Shown here: one piece after another, positions 47,226 through 55,850 of the stretch
Numbering within the stretch: position 1 is the first letter of the stretch
Layout of the letters: the number at the start of each line of letters is the position of its first letter
NCBI RefSeq assembly: GCF_001429765.1
Contig: NZ_LMJB01000001.1
Span: 435,896 to 499,895 of the forward strand
DNA: 64,000 nucleotides
DNA from: Flavobacterium sp. Root901
GTDB lineage: Bacteria; Bacteroidota; Bacteroidia; Flavobacteriales; Flavobacteriaceae
Direction: 5' to 3'
Position numbers and translations under genes: made by a program
The notes under the pieces: model-generated
Told to the model about the DNA's origin: nothing
What the model saw: only the letters and a program-made list of their open reading frames with translations
The model's database searches: none

Positions 47226-47283
47226 TTTAAAGATTCTGAGGTGCTAAGGTTCTAAGCTTTGCTGCGAAGATGCTAAGGCGCAA
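47226..47283. repeat. GCTAAGGTTCTAAG repeat, copy 3
   Basis: Reads AGGTGCTAAGGTTCTAAG followed by GATGCTAAGGCGCAAAG. Confidence 0.7.
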
Positions 47284-47340
47284 AGTTTTTTTATTCTTCG
47301 CATTTAATGATCTCGCAAAGTCGCGGAGGCGCAAAGTTTT

Positions 47341-47470
47341 TTTGCCACAAATTCACGGATTTTTCTTTTTGATAAAATTTATTACAGATAATTCGTGAAT
47401 TCATGTTTGCCACAAATTCACGGATTTTTCTTTTTGATAAAATTTATTACAGATAATTCGTGAATTCATG
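47341..47470. repeat. Perfect 65-bp tandem duplication
   Basis: Bases 47,341-47,405 are repeated exactly at 47,406-47,470. Each unit runs from TTTGCCACAAATTCACGG to ATTCGTGAATTCATG and contains the inverted arms AATTCACG / CGTGAATT. The remaining gap sequence up to 47,567 holds further repeat-like GCAAAGTTTTTTT. Confidence 0.95.
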
Positions 47471-47567
47471 GCGGCAAAACTTTATAGAGCTGCTTGCGGA
47501 GATGTCTCCTTCGTCGACATGACAAAAAACAGCCTAAACTGTGTGTGGCTTTGCGATAAAATAAAAG

Positions 47568-48254
47568 CTATTCTTCCAAAAAATCTTCTAAAAATCCGAT
47601 GAACTTTTTTCCATCAGCAGACCATCTTAAACCTTGTCCGTTTGCTAGTCTTATTTCGTAAACCAAACCGTGTTTGTAATGGTAAAAAATATTCCACCAT
47701 GTTTTATGAGCTATAATGTACTCGATGAGTTTTTCTACTTTTTCTTTTTTTTGAATCGTGTTTCCTTTTACTTCTCCAAAAATACTGTTTTTATTTCTGC
47801 CCACATGTTTTTCCCAAGCTCTGACTACAATAGAAATTTCTTTGTTAAAAGGCTCAAAACAACTTTCTAAAAGAGTTACTCTGGCAGGCGGAATTCCGTT
47901 TTGATCACGCACGCTGGCGGGAGTTAAACGTTGTCCTAAAATAAGTAACAGCTTTTCAAACGGCGTTTGCTCAAAAGCCTGAATTAAACTCGTCTGCAAC
48001 TGTTGGGAATCCTTTTCTAAATCTTCTAAAACGGTTTTAAAATAAGAAACGGCATCCTGCACCGAAACGATAATTTCGTCTTTGAAATAAGGAAGTCTCG
48101 AAATTTCTCCTTCCTGATGGTAAAATACAATCAGGTTTTCTGAAAAAAGCTGCAGGTTCTCATCCGTCAAAAACAAAGCATATTTTTCTTTCCAGCTTTT
48201 ATTAAGAAGCGGAATTACAGCTTTTATTTCATAAAAAAGTAGATTTGGTTTCAT
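47568..48254 (-). CDS. Uncharacterised protein paired with DUF434
   Basis: 228 residues, soluble, mostly alpha-helical by composition, with no motif I recognise. C-terminal part: GLVYEIRLANGQGLRWSADGKKFIGFLEDF. Its start is two bases beyond the stop of the DUF434 gene, so the pair is translationally coupled, and TatD lies just upstream of both. Function unknown; a partner or adaptor of the DUF434 protein is the simplest reading. Confidence 0.65.
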   Translation of the reverse strand: MKPNLLFYEIKAVIPLLNKSWKEKYALFLTDENLQLFSENLIVFYHQEGEISRLPYFKDEIIVSVQDAVSYFKTVLEDLEKDSQQLQTSLIQAFEQTPFEKLLLILGQRLTPASVRDQNGIPPARVTLLESCFEPFNKEISIVVRAWEKHVGRNKNSIFGEVKGNTIQKKEKVEKLIEYIIAHKTWWNIFYHYKHGLVYEIRLANGQGLRWSADGKKFIGFLEDFLEE

Positions 48255-48256
48255 CT

Positions 48257-48973
48257 TTATTCACAGCTAATTACAGTTCCCTCTACACTCATTTGTGATA
48301 GAATATATTTCATTAAATTAAAACTAGCTGGTGCATTATCCAGAATCCATGCATCAGAAGTTATGGCAATATAATCACTTTCGGCAATGACCTTATCTGG
48401 ATTGTTTACTAATTGCACTTCCCAGTTTAAATTATTTCCGAAAGCGGTTTCTTCTATTATTTGTTTCAATTTTCCGCTGTTAGAAACGGGTTTATCAAAT
48501 AACCAGACCGCTTTTTTAATTTTTTCTTTTATAAAAAAATCCATTATAATTTCAATCGCCTGCGAAGTCTGTTTTACCTTTTTATAAGTTCCGTAAACAC
48601 TTGACAAATCGCGAATAAAACCATCCTGTCCTTTAAAAACATAACCGTTTGACAAAGTACTTTCGAGTAAAATGAGAGCATTAAATCCATCAATACAAAT
48701 CTCTTTTCCTTCCAGATCCTGCCTTTGAACTTCTTTTGACTTTCGGTCTTCAATTTGTTGTTGAGAAGCACTCATTCCCCGAACGGCCTGCTGCTGACGT
48801 GCATTCAATCTGTAACGGTTTCCAACTAAAGACAGCGTAGATTTTTCACCATACCCTCTGCTCAGGAAATAGTGCATATCGGTTACAGCTTCTTTTAATT
48901 TTAACTGCATTTTTGCGGTTCCAAATAACGCATCATCGCTGGCTTCTTTTCCTCTATTTTTAAGATTTGTCAT
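48257..48973 (-). CDS. DUF434/DUF5616 protein
   Basis: 238 residues. The N-terminal DUF434 helical part (AVTDMHYFLSRGYGEKSTLSLVGNRYRLNARQQQAVRGMSA) is followed by a Rossmann/PIN-like domain (DLEGKEICIDGFNALILLESTLSNGY ... KKAVWLFDKPVSNSGKLKQIIEE ... ITSDAWILD), in which the acidic residues after ICIDGFNAL could bind metal as in NYN/PIN nucleases. A nuclease or RNA-binding role is plausible for the context but unproven. Between TatD and an uncharacterised gene on the same strand. Confidence 0.8.
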   Translation of the reverse strand: MTNLKNRGKEASDDALFGTAKMQLKLKEAVTDMHYFLSRGYGEKSTLSLVGNRYRLNARQQQAVRGMSASQQQIEDRKSKEVQRQDLEGKEICIDGFNALILLESTLSNGYVFKGQDGFIRDLSSVYGTYKKVKQTSQAIEIIMDFFIKEKIKKAVWLFDKPVSNSGKLKQIIEETAFGNNLNWEVQLVNNPDKVIAESDYIAITSDAWILDNAPASFNLMKYILSQMSVEGTVISCE

Positions 48974-49015
48974 GATCTGAAATGTTTTTATTCTAGCAGT
49001 TGTTAAGAACTGAGA

Positions 49016-49813
49016 TTAAATATTGAAAAAACTTTTAGCATTCCTCGTCGTTTCCTCCGCAACTTTATCTAGAGAAATTCCTTTAAACTGTGCAATAGTT
49101 CCCGCAACATAAGGCAGGAAAGCAGGTTCGCATCTTCGTTCGTGGTACTTTTTCAAAAGGCTGCTAGGAACATTTTTTGGGAGCATAAACGGCGCATCGG
49201 TTTCGATCATCATTTTGTCGAGCGGTACGTATTGCATGACTTCTTTTAAATGTGCAAAACGTTTACTGTCTGAAATCGCTCCGGTAAAACCAAGATATAA
49301 TCCATTATCGAGATAGGTTTTGGCTTCTTGTAACGTTCCGGTAAAACAATGCACAACGGCTTTTGGCAATTGCGGTAAATAGTCTTTTGTGATATTCATA
49401 AAACTATTGAAAGCAGCCCTTTCGTGTAAAAACAAAGGTTTCTCAACTTCGATTGCCAATTCGAGCTGGGCTCTGTAACATTCTTCCTGTTTGTTTCGGG
49501 GCGAAAAATCACGATCAAAATCGAGTCCGCACTCGCCTACCGAAACGACATGTTTCTGTTCTAATAATTTCCGAAGTTTCGCAATACTCTGCCCGTCAAA
49601 ACTCTTCGCATCATGCGGATGTATTCCCGCTGTCGAATATAATACACCCGGATATTGCCTGGCTATCTTTGCCGATTCTTCGCTGTTTCTTACGCTTGTT
49701 CCGGTAAGGATCATTTTGGTTACGTCGGCATCTACCGCTTCTTGTATGATATCGTCTGTATCGTTTTGAAATTGTTTATTGGTTAGGTTTATACCTATGT
49801 CTATGTATGTCAT
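49016..49813 (-). CDS. TatD family metal-dependent hydrolase
   Basis: 265 residues, TIM-barrel type. YIDIGINLTNKQF, STAGIHPHDAKSF, SVGECGLDFDR, LFLHERAAF, AVVHCFTGT and IETDAPFMLPKNV supply the metal-binding His/Asp/Glu. TatD-type proteins are 3'-5' exonucleases on DNA or RNA. Located 42 bases upstream of the DUF434 gene and on the same strand, so it may trim damaged ends for this system; it is also a common housekeeping protein. Confidence 0.93.
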   Translation of the reverse strand: MTYIDIGINLTNKQFQNDTDDIIQEAVDADVTKMILTGTSVRNSEESAKIARQYPGVLYSTAGIHPHDAKSFDGQSIAKLRKLLEQKHVVSVGECGLDFDRDFSPRNKQEECYRAQLELAIEVEKPLFLHERAAFNSFMNITKDYLPQLPKAVVHCFTGTLQEAKTYLDNGLYLGFTGAISDSKRFAHLKEVMQYVPLDKMMIETDAPFMLPKNVPSSLLKKYHERRCEPAFLPYVAGTIAQFKGISLDKVAEETTRNAKSFFNI

Positions 49814-49819
49814 TTTTTT

Positions 49820-50095
49820 TTAAGTTGCTAAGGTTGTAAGGTTCTGAGATGCTAAGCTTTTTTTCCTCAGAACGCTTATTTTTTTGCCACTAAGGCGCTA
49901 TTTATTTTTTCTTTGTATTGAATTAATCGCAAAGTCGAAGTGACGCAAAGTTTTTTTGCCACTAATTGCACGAATTACACTAATTATTTTTTGCCACAGA
50001 TTAAAATGATTGTTTCACGCAGATTTAAAAGGATTTAGCAGATGTTGCAGATAATTAGACAATCAAATTAAATCTGCGTGAAACAAACTTTGCGT
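49820..50095. repeat. Mixed interspersed repeats in the TatD/kinase gap
   Basis: Contains GTTGCTAAGGTTGTAAGG and GATGCTAAGC (GCTAAG family), GCCACTAATTGCACGAATTA and GCCACAGATTAAAATG, plus the opposed arms TTTCACGCAGATTTAAAAGG and AAATCTGCGTGAAACAAAC. No open frame of note. Confidence 0.75.
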
Positions 50096-50146
50096 AAGAC
50101 GTACTACCTTACGTCTCTAAAGTAAACCTGAAACAAAATCAGGCTT

Positions 50147-51046
50147 CTAGAAATCCCCATAATATACCTGAAAGCACGGTAATTTCAATTCATTTCTCCA
50201 TGTATCAACTACTTGATTTCTATCGTCTAACACAAATTCTACAAAGTATTTATCTTTTATAAACTCATTATAGATTTCAGTTTTGATGATAGAATCTTTT
50301 CGGCTGTCTTTGGTTTTTCTCATGATCAAATCGTCGTATTCGATTCCGTGCGTTTGAAGAAATCGCAATGTTGGTTCTTTGTATCGGTCTTCTCTTCCGG
50401 AAACCAAAAGTATATTGTAACCCAATTTCTTGTAATTTTTCAGCACATTTGCTACCGGATTATTCAGTTCGTCGAGATCACATTTGCTGGCGTCGAATGG
50501 GTTTCTTCCGTTCATTAAAGCCAGTGTTCCATCAAGATCGCAGATTATTGCTTTTGGCAGGTCTGGGTTTTGATCACAGTATTCTAAGTTTTTATTCACT
50601 TTCTTAATGGGTTTAAAATCAAACTTTTCTTTGGTTTTCTGCAATTGATAAAACATGTTTTCGATCACTTTTTTAGGCACTTTTCGGTCTCTTTTTTCAT
50701 TTCGGTTAAAGAGATCTTCAAGTGGTAAATCGAATACTTTGAACTCAATATTTGCCATTTCAGAAAAATCGGCTATTGGCTGTTTGATATAATCCAGCTT
50801 TACATTACAAGTATCCAAAAGCACGTTCCATCCGTTTGAAATCAGGGTTTTGATCTGAACACTGATGATTTTAGAGATCATACTTTCTACAGAATTATCC
50901 ATCACTTCCTGAAATTGCGAAAAACGGATTTCGTCACGGCTTATTCGCATTGTTTTGGCTTCGGTACGCACTTTCCATTCGGCAAACGTACTTTTTCCAG
51001 ATGCGGGGCAACCTACTAATATCGTTAATGTTGGTGTCTTTTTCAT
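50147..51046 (-). CDS. T4-type polynucleotide kinase / 3'-phosphatase
   Basis: 299 residues. N-terminal kinase with P-loop G12-CPASGK-S19 and R-x-x-x-R lid (NRNEKRDRKVP). C-terminal HAD phosphatase with the nucleophile motif AIICDLDGTLA near residue 170 and VSGREDRYKEP, FVLDDRNQVVDTWR. This is the two-domain order of phage T4 Pnk, which removes 3'/2',3'-cyclic phosphates and adds a 5' phosphate so that ligase can seal. The gene follows the RNA ligase by 12 bases, in the operon that starts at operator site 2. Confidence 0.94.
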   Translation of the reverse strand: MKKTPTLTILVGCPASGKSTFAEWKVRTEAKTMRISRDEIRFSQFQEVMDNSVESMISKIISVQIKTLISNGWNVLLDTCNVKLDYIKQPIADFSEMANIEFKVFDLPLEDLFNRNEKRDRKVPKKVIENMFYQLQKTKEKFDFKPIKKVNKNLEYCDQNPDLPKAIICDLDGTLALMNGRNPFDASKCDLDELNNPVANVLKNYKKLGYNILLVSGREDRYKEPTLRFLQTHGIEYDDLIMRKTKDSRKDSIIKTEIYNEFIKDKYFVEFVLDDRNQVVDTWRNELKLPCFQVYYGDF

Positions 51047-51058
51047 TGTATAATCTTG

Positions 51059-52243
51059 TTATAATCTTGGATCTAATGTTTTTTCAATTTCTTCGTTATT
51101 GATTCTTTTCAAAAGCAATAAACGCATCAAATAATTTTCTTCTTCTAACTCTTTGTACGGAATCTGAAGCATTTTTTGGTTGATTTCCCAGCCGTTTATC
51201 GATTGCTCCAATTTCTTTTTTATGTTTCTTTTGTCTAAATAATGGTCAAAATCCTGATGAAAATTAACGCCGTAAATCATCGTGAGATAATTATTGTTTC
51301 TTACTTTAAAACATGGCGGAAGATGTTTTATATAATTCTGAACCGGTTTAATCATGATGCCTTCTTCGTTGGCGTCTGTCAGTTTTTCGAAAAAAGAATA
51401 GATTTCTGCAAGCTTTTCTTCTTTGTCAGCATCTGTAATTTCCAAATGTAAAAATGAATCTTCATTTACCAATGCGTAAGTCAAATTACTGTTCGGAATC
51501 GATTCTTCGCCAGAAACTCCAACTACTTTTAAAATCGTAAAAGGTTTAAAATGTATTTCGCCTTCGTTGCCAAAAGTTTCAATCTGTTTTTTAAAAACCT
51601 CCAATGATTCTTGTTGTTTTTCTAAATCCGGAATTTTAACGGCATTCAAAGCTTCATACTGACGTACAATATGGGTTTTGTGTTTACTATTAAACTCTTT
51701 TCGGCTCAGCTTATTTTTATCCGAAACGTATTCGGTAAACAACGTATCTTCTTTTACATTTTCTAATTTTTCGAGCAATCCTGACGTTTTCAAATAATCG
51801 TTGTGCGTTTGCAAAGCATCAAAATATCCTGTAAACTCTTTGTCTATCAATCCTGCGCCCAAAACTTTCCAAGGCAATAATTCTGAAGCGATCAGAATCG
51901 TATCAAATTCCGGAAACGTTAAAAGCATTTTGGCATGTAATTCTTTTAAACTATTTTTAGCTTTTTCTAGATCGATATGGTCCATTTTAAACCCATTTCT
52001 GGAAACAAAATAGGTTTCGTCGAGATTTCTTTTCAAATAAATTGTGCAATAGGACCCCATGTATTTCTTTTGAATTACAAATTCTGTCACACCTTTTTGC
52101 AGGTAATAATTTACAGCTTCTTCAATACTTTCGATTTCGTTTTTGGCTTTACTTTTTGGAGCCGGAGAAATGGTTGGCGAAAAATCATTGATCTTATTTT
52201 TACAAAACCATTCTATCCTGTTTCTTACTTTATAGTCTAACAT
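51059..52243 (-). CDS. ATP-dependent RNA ligase (Hen1/kinase-linked)
   Basis: 394 residues. Motif I has the nucleotidylated lysine K60-Y-M-G63 (FVIQKKYMGSYC), motif III GYFDALQTHNDYL, motif IV ANEEGIMIKPV and motif V CFKVRNNNYL. It forms an RNA-AMP intermediate and seals nicks. It lies between Hen1 (upstream, three bases away) and the T4-type kinase (downstream), so methylation, healing and sealing are on one transcript. Confidence 0.88.
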   Translation of the reverse strand: MLDYKVRNRIEWFCKNKINDFSPTISPAPKSKAKNEIESIEEAVNYYLQKGVTEFVIQKKYMGSYCTIYLKRNLDETYFVSRNGFKMDHIDLEKAKNSLKELHAKMLLTFPEFDTILIASELLPWKVLGAGLIDKEFTGYFDALQTHNDYLKTSGLLEKLENVKEDTLFTEYVSDKNKLSRKEFNSKHKTHIVRQYEALNAVKIPDLEKQQESLEVFKKQIETFGNEGEIHFKPFTILKVVGVSGEESIPNSNLTYALVNEDSFLHLEITDADKEEKLAEIYSFFEKLTDANEEGIMIKPVQNYIKHLPPCFKVRNNNYLTMIYGVNFHQDFDHYLDKRNIKKKLEQSINGWEINQKMLQIPYKELEEENYLMRLLLLKRINNEEIEKTLDPRL

Positions 52244-52246
52244 TTT

Positions 52247-53524
52247 TTACTTTTTTTGAATGATTACGGCACTCGTTGGATAAACTCCTTTTACACAATC
52301 TCCTACTCCGTGAAATGTTTTTTGATATGGAAAAATTTCATCGATAAGATTTCTAAATTCCCTATTTGATAATTCGAAATCATGATCGTCATGTCTAAAT
52401 TCTTCTGTCAATTCGTAATTTACATTAAAATCTTTGTCTGGTGTTGTGACAAATAATCTTGTAAAGTTGATGTTGTCGCGAATCCAGATCATCAAAGCTT
52501 TTGCTTCTTCTAATGAATTATGTTCGATAACTTCACTCAAAATTACTTGTCCTTCAAAATCTTTAAGTTCTTCTAAATTCTCAATCCAAGACAGATTTTC
52601 TATTCTTTCGGTTTCCTGAATTTTGTCTGCAATGTGTTTAAAATCGACCTCATCGTATGCCCAATATTCCTGTGTAAATCCTCTTTTTTGCAATAATTTG
52701 TAATATTGTAATTCTCCGCATCCAAAATCTAAAACCGATTCATCAAAATTGATTTCTTTACAAATAAATTCTTTTCTGGATTGATGTGTATCGGTAAAAA
52801 CAAACTGAACTTCGTTATTAAAATACGCTTCTAACTGCGGTTTAAATTTCTCAAACTGCACCGGCGAACGCATGATTCTTTTTATAAAAAGATAAAATAC
52901 GAAGTACGGAATGCCCGTAAGATTGGTAAACATCGTAATATGTTTTTGGATGAAATAATCATCTATAAAGGTGTAAACGACATACCTGTTGGTAAATTGG
53001 GTAAATAAAGCGACAAGCGAAAATTTCTGAACTGCTTCTCTAACCGTTGCTCCATCTATCTTTAATTCGAAATTATTACCGATTTTATGTTGTAACGAAA
53101 TACCATCGATATATTTTGATAAAAGATATTTCTCGTTTTTATACCAATTTGAATCGATAAAAAAAGTGGGAACTTCGATTGTACATTTTTCAGTATCAAC
53201 ATTATTATAGCTTTTTTCTAACCAGAAAATTACCGTTTCGTTCAAAACTTCGTTCTCTTTGTACAAATGATTAAAAAACTCGGTCATCATATTTAAGGCT
53301 AATAACGGACTGCAGTAACTTTGAAAATCGATCTGATTTCCTTCTTCCGGCAGATAACTTTTTTTGCCGTCAAGGAAAATACAGTGATATTCATTTTCAG
53401 AAATTACGTTTCCAATTACAATTCCGTTTTTTAATTCTTTCAAATATAATCCCTGGTCCGTATTTGGATTTTTGTACAGAATATCTAAAATGTATTTATT
53501 GTCTGATTTCAATTTTATAATCAT
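52247..53524 (-). CDS. hen1: Hen1 RNA 3'-terminal 2'-O-methyltransferase
   Basis: 425 residues. The N-terminal ~210 residues resemble the bacterial Hen1 ligase-activating domain. The C-terminal methyltransferase has SAM motif SVLDFGCGELQYYKLL, the metal ligands of SEVIEH (Glu, Glu, His) and a second His in FRHDDHDFELSNREF. Hen1 2'-O-methylates the terminal nucleotide before ligation so that the repaired site resists recleavage. First gene after operator site 2; the start codon is about 20 bases beyond the -7 core. Confidence 0.92.
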   Translation of the reverse strand: MIIKLKSDNKYILDILYKNPNTDQGLYLKELKNGIVIGNVISENEYHCIFLDGKKSYLPEEGNQIDFQSYCSPLLALNMMTEFFNHLYKENEVLNETVIFWLEKSYNNVDTEKCTIEVPTFFIDSNWYKNEKYLLSKYIDGISLQHKIGNNFELKIDGATVREAVQKFSLVALFTQFTNRYVVYTFIDDYFIQKHITMFTNLTGIPYFVFYLFIKRIMRSPVQFEKFKPQLEAYFNNEVQFVFTDTHQSRKEFICKEINFDESVLDFGCGELQYYKLLQKRGFTQEYWAYDEVDFKHIADKIQETERIENLSWIENLEELKDFEGQVILSEVIEHNSLEEAKALMIWIRDNINFTRLFVTTPDKDFNVNYELTEEFRHDDHDFELSNREFRNLIDEIFPYQKTFHGVGDCVKGVYPTSAVIIQKK

Positions 53525-53559
53525 GGCTTTTATTTTGCTTTGACAAATATAATTTTATG

Positions 53560-53582
53560 ACTGCGCAGTTATTTTGCGTAGT
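53560..53582 (-). promoter_or_regulatory. Operator site 2 (Hen1-ligase-kinase operon)
   Basis: Minus strand: ACTACGCA-AAATAAC-TGCGCAGT, then 12 bases, then TTTG (53,547-53,544, within TATATTTG). Confidence 0.9.
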
Positions 53583-53611
53583 TGTGTTTTTTTATGCTTA
53601 AGTATATTTAA

Positions 53612-53733
53612 ACGCGGATGAAACGGATTCGCTATCGCGAAGACGCGGAAAAAAACCGGATTTCTTTTTTTTATGTATAATAAAATCTGCGTAAATCAGT
53701 GTCTTCGCGATAGCGAATCCGTTTTATCCGCGT
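53612..53733. repeat. 33-bp inverted repeat forming the 3' end of the second RNA ligase gene
   Basis: Left arm 53,612-53,644 and right arm 53,701-53,733 are complementary with one mismatch; each arm contains TTCGC-TATC-GCGAA. The right arm is translated as the last dozen residues (NADKTDSLSRRH) of the ligase at 53,696 and supplies its stop codon region. Confidence 0.92.
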
Positions 53734-54751
53734 TCCAATTCTTCTTCCGTGTTAAAAGGTTTTTCGAATGTTGGGCGGTCATTCTCCAGATTGTTTCTGA
53801 GTAATCTTTGTTATCAAACATACCAAATAATACTGATGGATATTGGCAGGTTAGAAAATACAAAGCGGTTTCTTTACGGGTTTCCAATACTTTGAAATCC
53901 AATTTACATTGATTTTCAATTATTTCGTATTGATTCTCTAAATCTTTTTTGGTTTGTTTTACCCAATTAAAAAACTCATCAGGAACACGCTCCAAAATCT
54001 CATCAAACGGCTGATTGGTTTTTAGATATTCCCAAATATTGAGATTAGAAACCTGTGTAATAATCCGATGCAAACGAAAGTATTCGTCAAATTTAATTTT
54101 TACCCGAAAGTTGTCCGCATATTTAATGATAAAACCTTCTTTATTAGTTAAATTCAATTCTTTTAAAAGGGAAATATCATTTATTCCGTCATACTTTTCA
54201 ACCACTGGAAAACCAATGTTTTCAAGCGGAAATTCCTCTCCCGTTTGGGTATCAATAATCGCCAGCAAAACCAGTTCTTCATTGGCACCGTAATCTAAAA
54301 CGATTCGGTTTTCCGGATAAATAATTTCGAACAAATACGTTTTTGATTTATCTAAAAATGACCATGAATTTTTGTATTTGCCATGAAGCATTTCATTTGC
54401 TTTATCTGATTGTTCGCTGGAAAATGAACCACGGCTTGCTATAAAAGGCTTATCTTCTACCCAATACAGAATTCCAAGCGAACCGTCCATTTTATCGTAG
54501 ACTTCAAAAGTTGTTTTTGGAAGGATTTGATTTTCTATTTCACCCAAATTAAAAAACTTAGCGAATGGTCTTGCGACAACATTTCCGTTTCCGTCTAAAA
54601 TAAGACCGCGACAGCTTAACGTAACTTCGTTCCAAATTCTCTCGAATTGCGCATTTTGAGTATAGTTGTAAATATACAAATCATGTTCAGGGTGTTTGTT
54701 TACTCTGACATAGTTTTTTGAAATCATCTCGTTTAAAAGTGCTGTGTTCAT
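53696..54751 (-). CDS. T4 Rnl1-like RNA ligase
   Basis: 351 residues. N-terminal YIYNYTQNAQFERIWNEVTLSCRGLILD is typical of the Rnl1/RnlA family, motif I is K87-M-D-G90 (EVYDKMDGSLGILYW), with motif IV NKEGFIIKYAD and motif V RVKIKFDEY. Rnl1 reseals tRNA cleaved in the anticodon loop in phage T4. It has its own operator (site 3) 35 bases upstream of the ATG. The C-terminal tail NADKTDSLSRRH comes from an interspersed repeat and is probably not functional. Confidence 0.9.
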   Translation of the reverse strand: MNTALLNEMISKNYVRVNKHPEHDLYIYNYTQNAQFERIWNEVTLSCRGLILDGNGNVVARPFAKFFNLGEIENQILPKTTFEVYDKMDGSLGILYWVEDKPFIASRGSFSSEQSDKANEMLHGKYKNSWSFLDKSKTYLFEIIYPENRIVLDYGANEELVLLAIIDTQTGEEFPLENIGFPVVEKYDGINDISLLKELNLTNKEGFIIKYADNFRVKIKFDEYFRLHRIITQVSNLNIWEYLKTNQPFDEILERVPDEFFNWVKQTKKDLENQYEIIENQCKLDFKVLETRKETALYFLTCQYPSVLFGMFDNKDYSETIWRMTAQHSKNLLTRKKNWNADKTDSLSRRH

Positions 54752-54785
54752 GTGTTCTAATCTTTAAAACAAAGATTCAAAAATT

Positions 54786-54808
54786 ACTGCGCAGTTATTT
54801 TGCGTAGT
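54786..54808 (-). promoter_or_regulatory. Operator site 3 (Rnl1-like ligase)
   Basis: Minus strand: ACTACGCA-AAATAAC-TGCGCAGT, then 12 bases, then TTTG (54,773-54,770). The palindrome overlaps by one base the stop codon of the upstream nucleotidyltransferase gene. Confidence 0.9.
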
Positions 54809-55536
54809 TAAAATTTGTTTATTTCTTCGTATTTGTATTCTGAAAACCTTTGCATTTTTGGCATTCTGGTTTGAAGTATTTCGACAAATTTCATCAGCCA
54901 TTTCTCCAAGTTTTCACAATCACTTTTCTCTTCCCGAAACAAATATTTTTTTAACTCTGGAAAACTTTCTGCAATTTGATTTTTTGTATAAAGTTCTTTC
55001 CCTTCATCAAGCGAAATAGACTGTCCCAACTGAAAAGCAATTGATTTTAAAACATCCTGATAGTTTGTATTTTTTCCGAAAGAAGAAATTTTGTTTAAAT
55101 CGATATTTTCTAAAATTTGCATTTTTTCATTTAAATTACTTTTTAAAGCATTTTTTATTTCAACACGATATTCTGTTTTACTTAAAAATGACAAAATCAT
55201 TCTGGAACTTCTTAAAAATTTCAAATCAACATCTCTTTTTAAAAGTATATCGATCTGATTTTTAAATTGCTGTTGATGAAAATCGTAAGTATAAAACAAG
55301 GAATTATTCAACTCATCGGTTGTGCCTTTATAAACTTCCGTTAAATGACCATTTTTGCAGACAGCAAGATTGGCGTTCACTACTTTTTCAGGAAAATTTA
55401 TTTTTATAAAATCCGTAAGTTCTTTTGATAATGAAAGTTTTTCTAAGATCGTTTCTGGCATTTTTTCAATGAAGAAAACCAAATCGACATCGAGCGAATT
55501 TTCAGAACCGAATATTTGATAGATTGGTGTTTTCAT
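54808..55536 (-). CDS. Nucleotidyltransferase, third type
   Basis: 242 residues. N-terminal motif F-G10-S11-ENSL-D16-V-D18-LVFFI gives the two catalytic aspartates of the polymerase-beta-like fold. The rest is helical and not clearly YcgL-like, so it may belong to the ligase-associated nucleotidyltransferase group described in RNA-repair surveys. It sits just upstream of the Rnl1-like ligase on the same strand, but the ligase has its own operator. Confidence 0.8.
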   Translation of the reverse strand: MKTPIYQIFGSENSLDVDLVFFIEKMPETILEKLSLSKELTDFIKINFPEKVVNANLAVCKNGHLTEVYKGTTDELNNSLFYTYDFHQQQFKNQIDILLKRDVDLKFLRSSRMILSFLSKTEYRVEIKNALKSNLNEKMQILENIDLNKISSFGKNTNYQDVLKSIAFQLGQSISLDEGKELYTKNQIAESFPELKKYLFREEKSDCENLEKWLMKFVEILQTRMPKMQRFSEYKYEEINKF

Positions 55537-55637
55537 GATTAAAATCTTAAAAATTCATTATTTAAATATGTTTTGAAATTCTTTTCGGCTTTGTATTTAT
55601 ATCTTTGATTGTCATAACACTGTTTATTACTTTATTA

Positions 55638-55800
55638 TTTCAACGGATTAAAATCCGTTGCTACAACATAAATCGTTTCTCCGAAACTTTTCTATATTAA
55701 ACCTGACAGGTTTCCGTTAACTTTTATATTTTTAAAATTCCGTAGGAATGCGAATATTGTAGCAAGGGATTTTAATCCGTTGAAGATAATCGAACCGAAA
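55638..55800. repeat. Interspersed palindromes AACGGATTAAAATCCGTT and AAACCTGACAGGTTT
   Basis: The gap between the nucleotidyltransferase and RING/TerD genes contains CAACGGATTAAAATCCGTTG, AAACCTGACAGGTTT, CCGTAGGAATGCGAATATTG and GGGATTTTAATCCGTTGAA, all common forms of Bacteroidota intergenic repeats. No operator of the 23-bp family is present here. Confidence 0.8.
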
Positions 55801-55850
55801 TAATTTAATCCAAAAACCACGAACCCAATTAAGAATCCGTGGTTTTAAAA

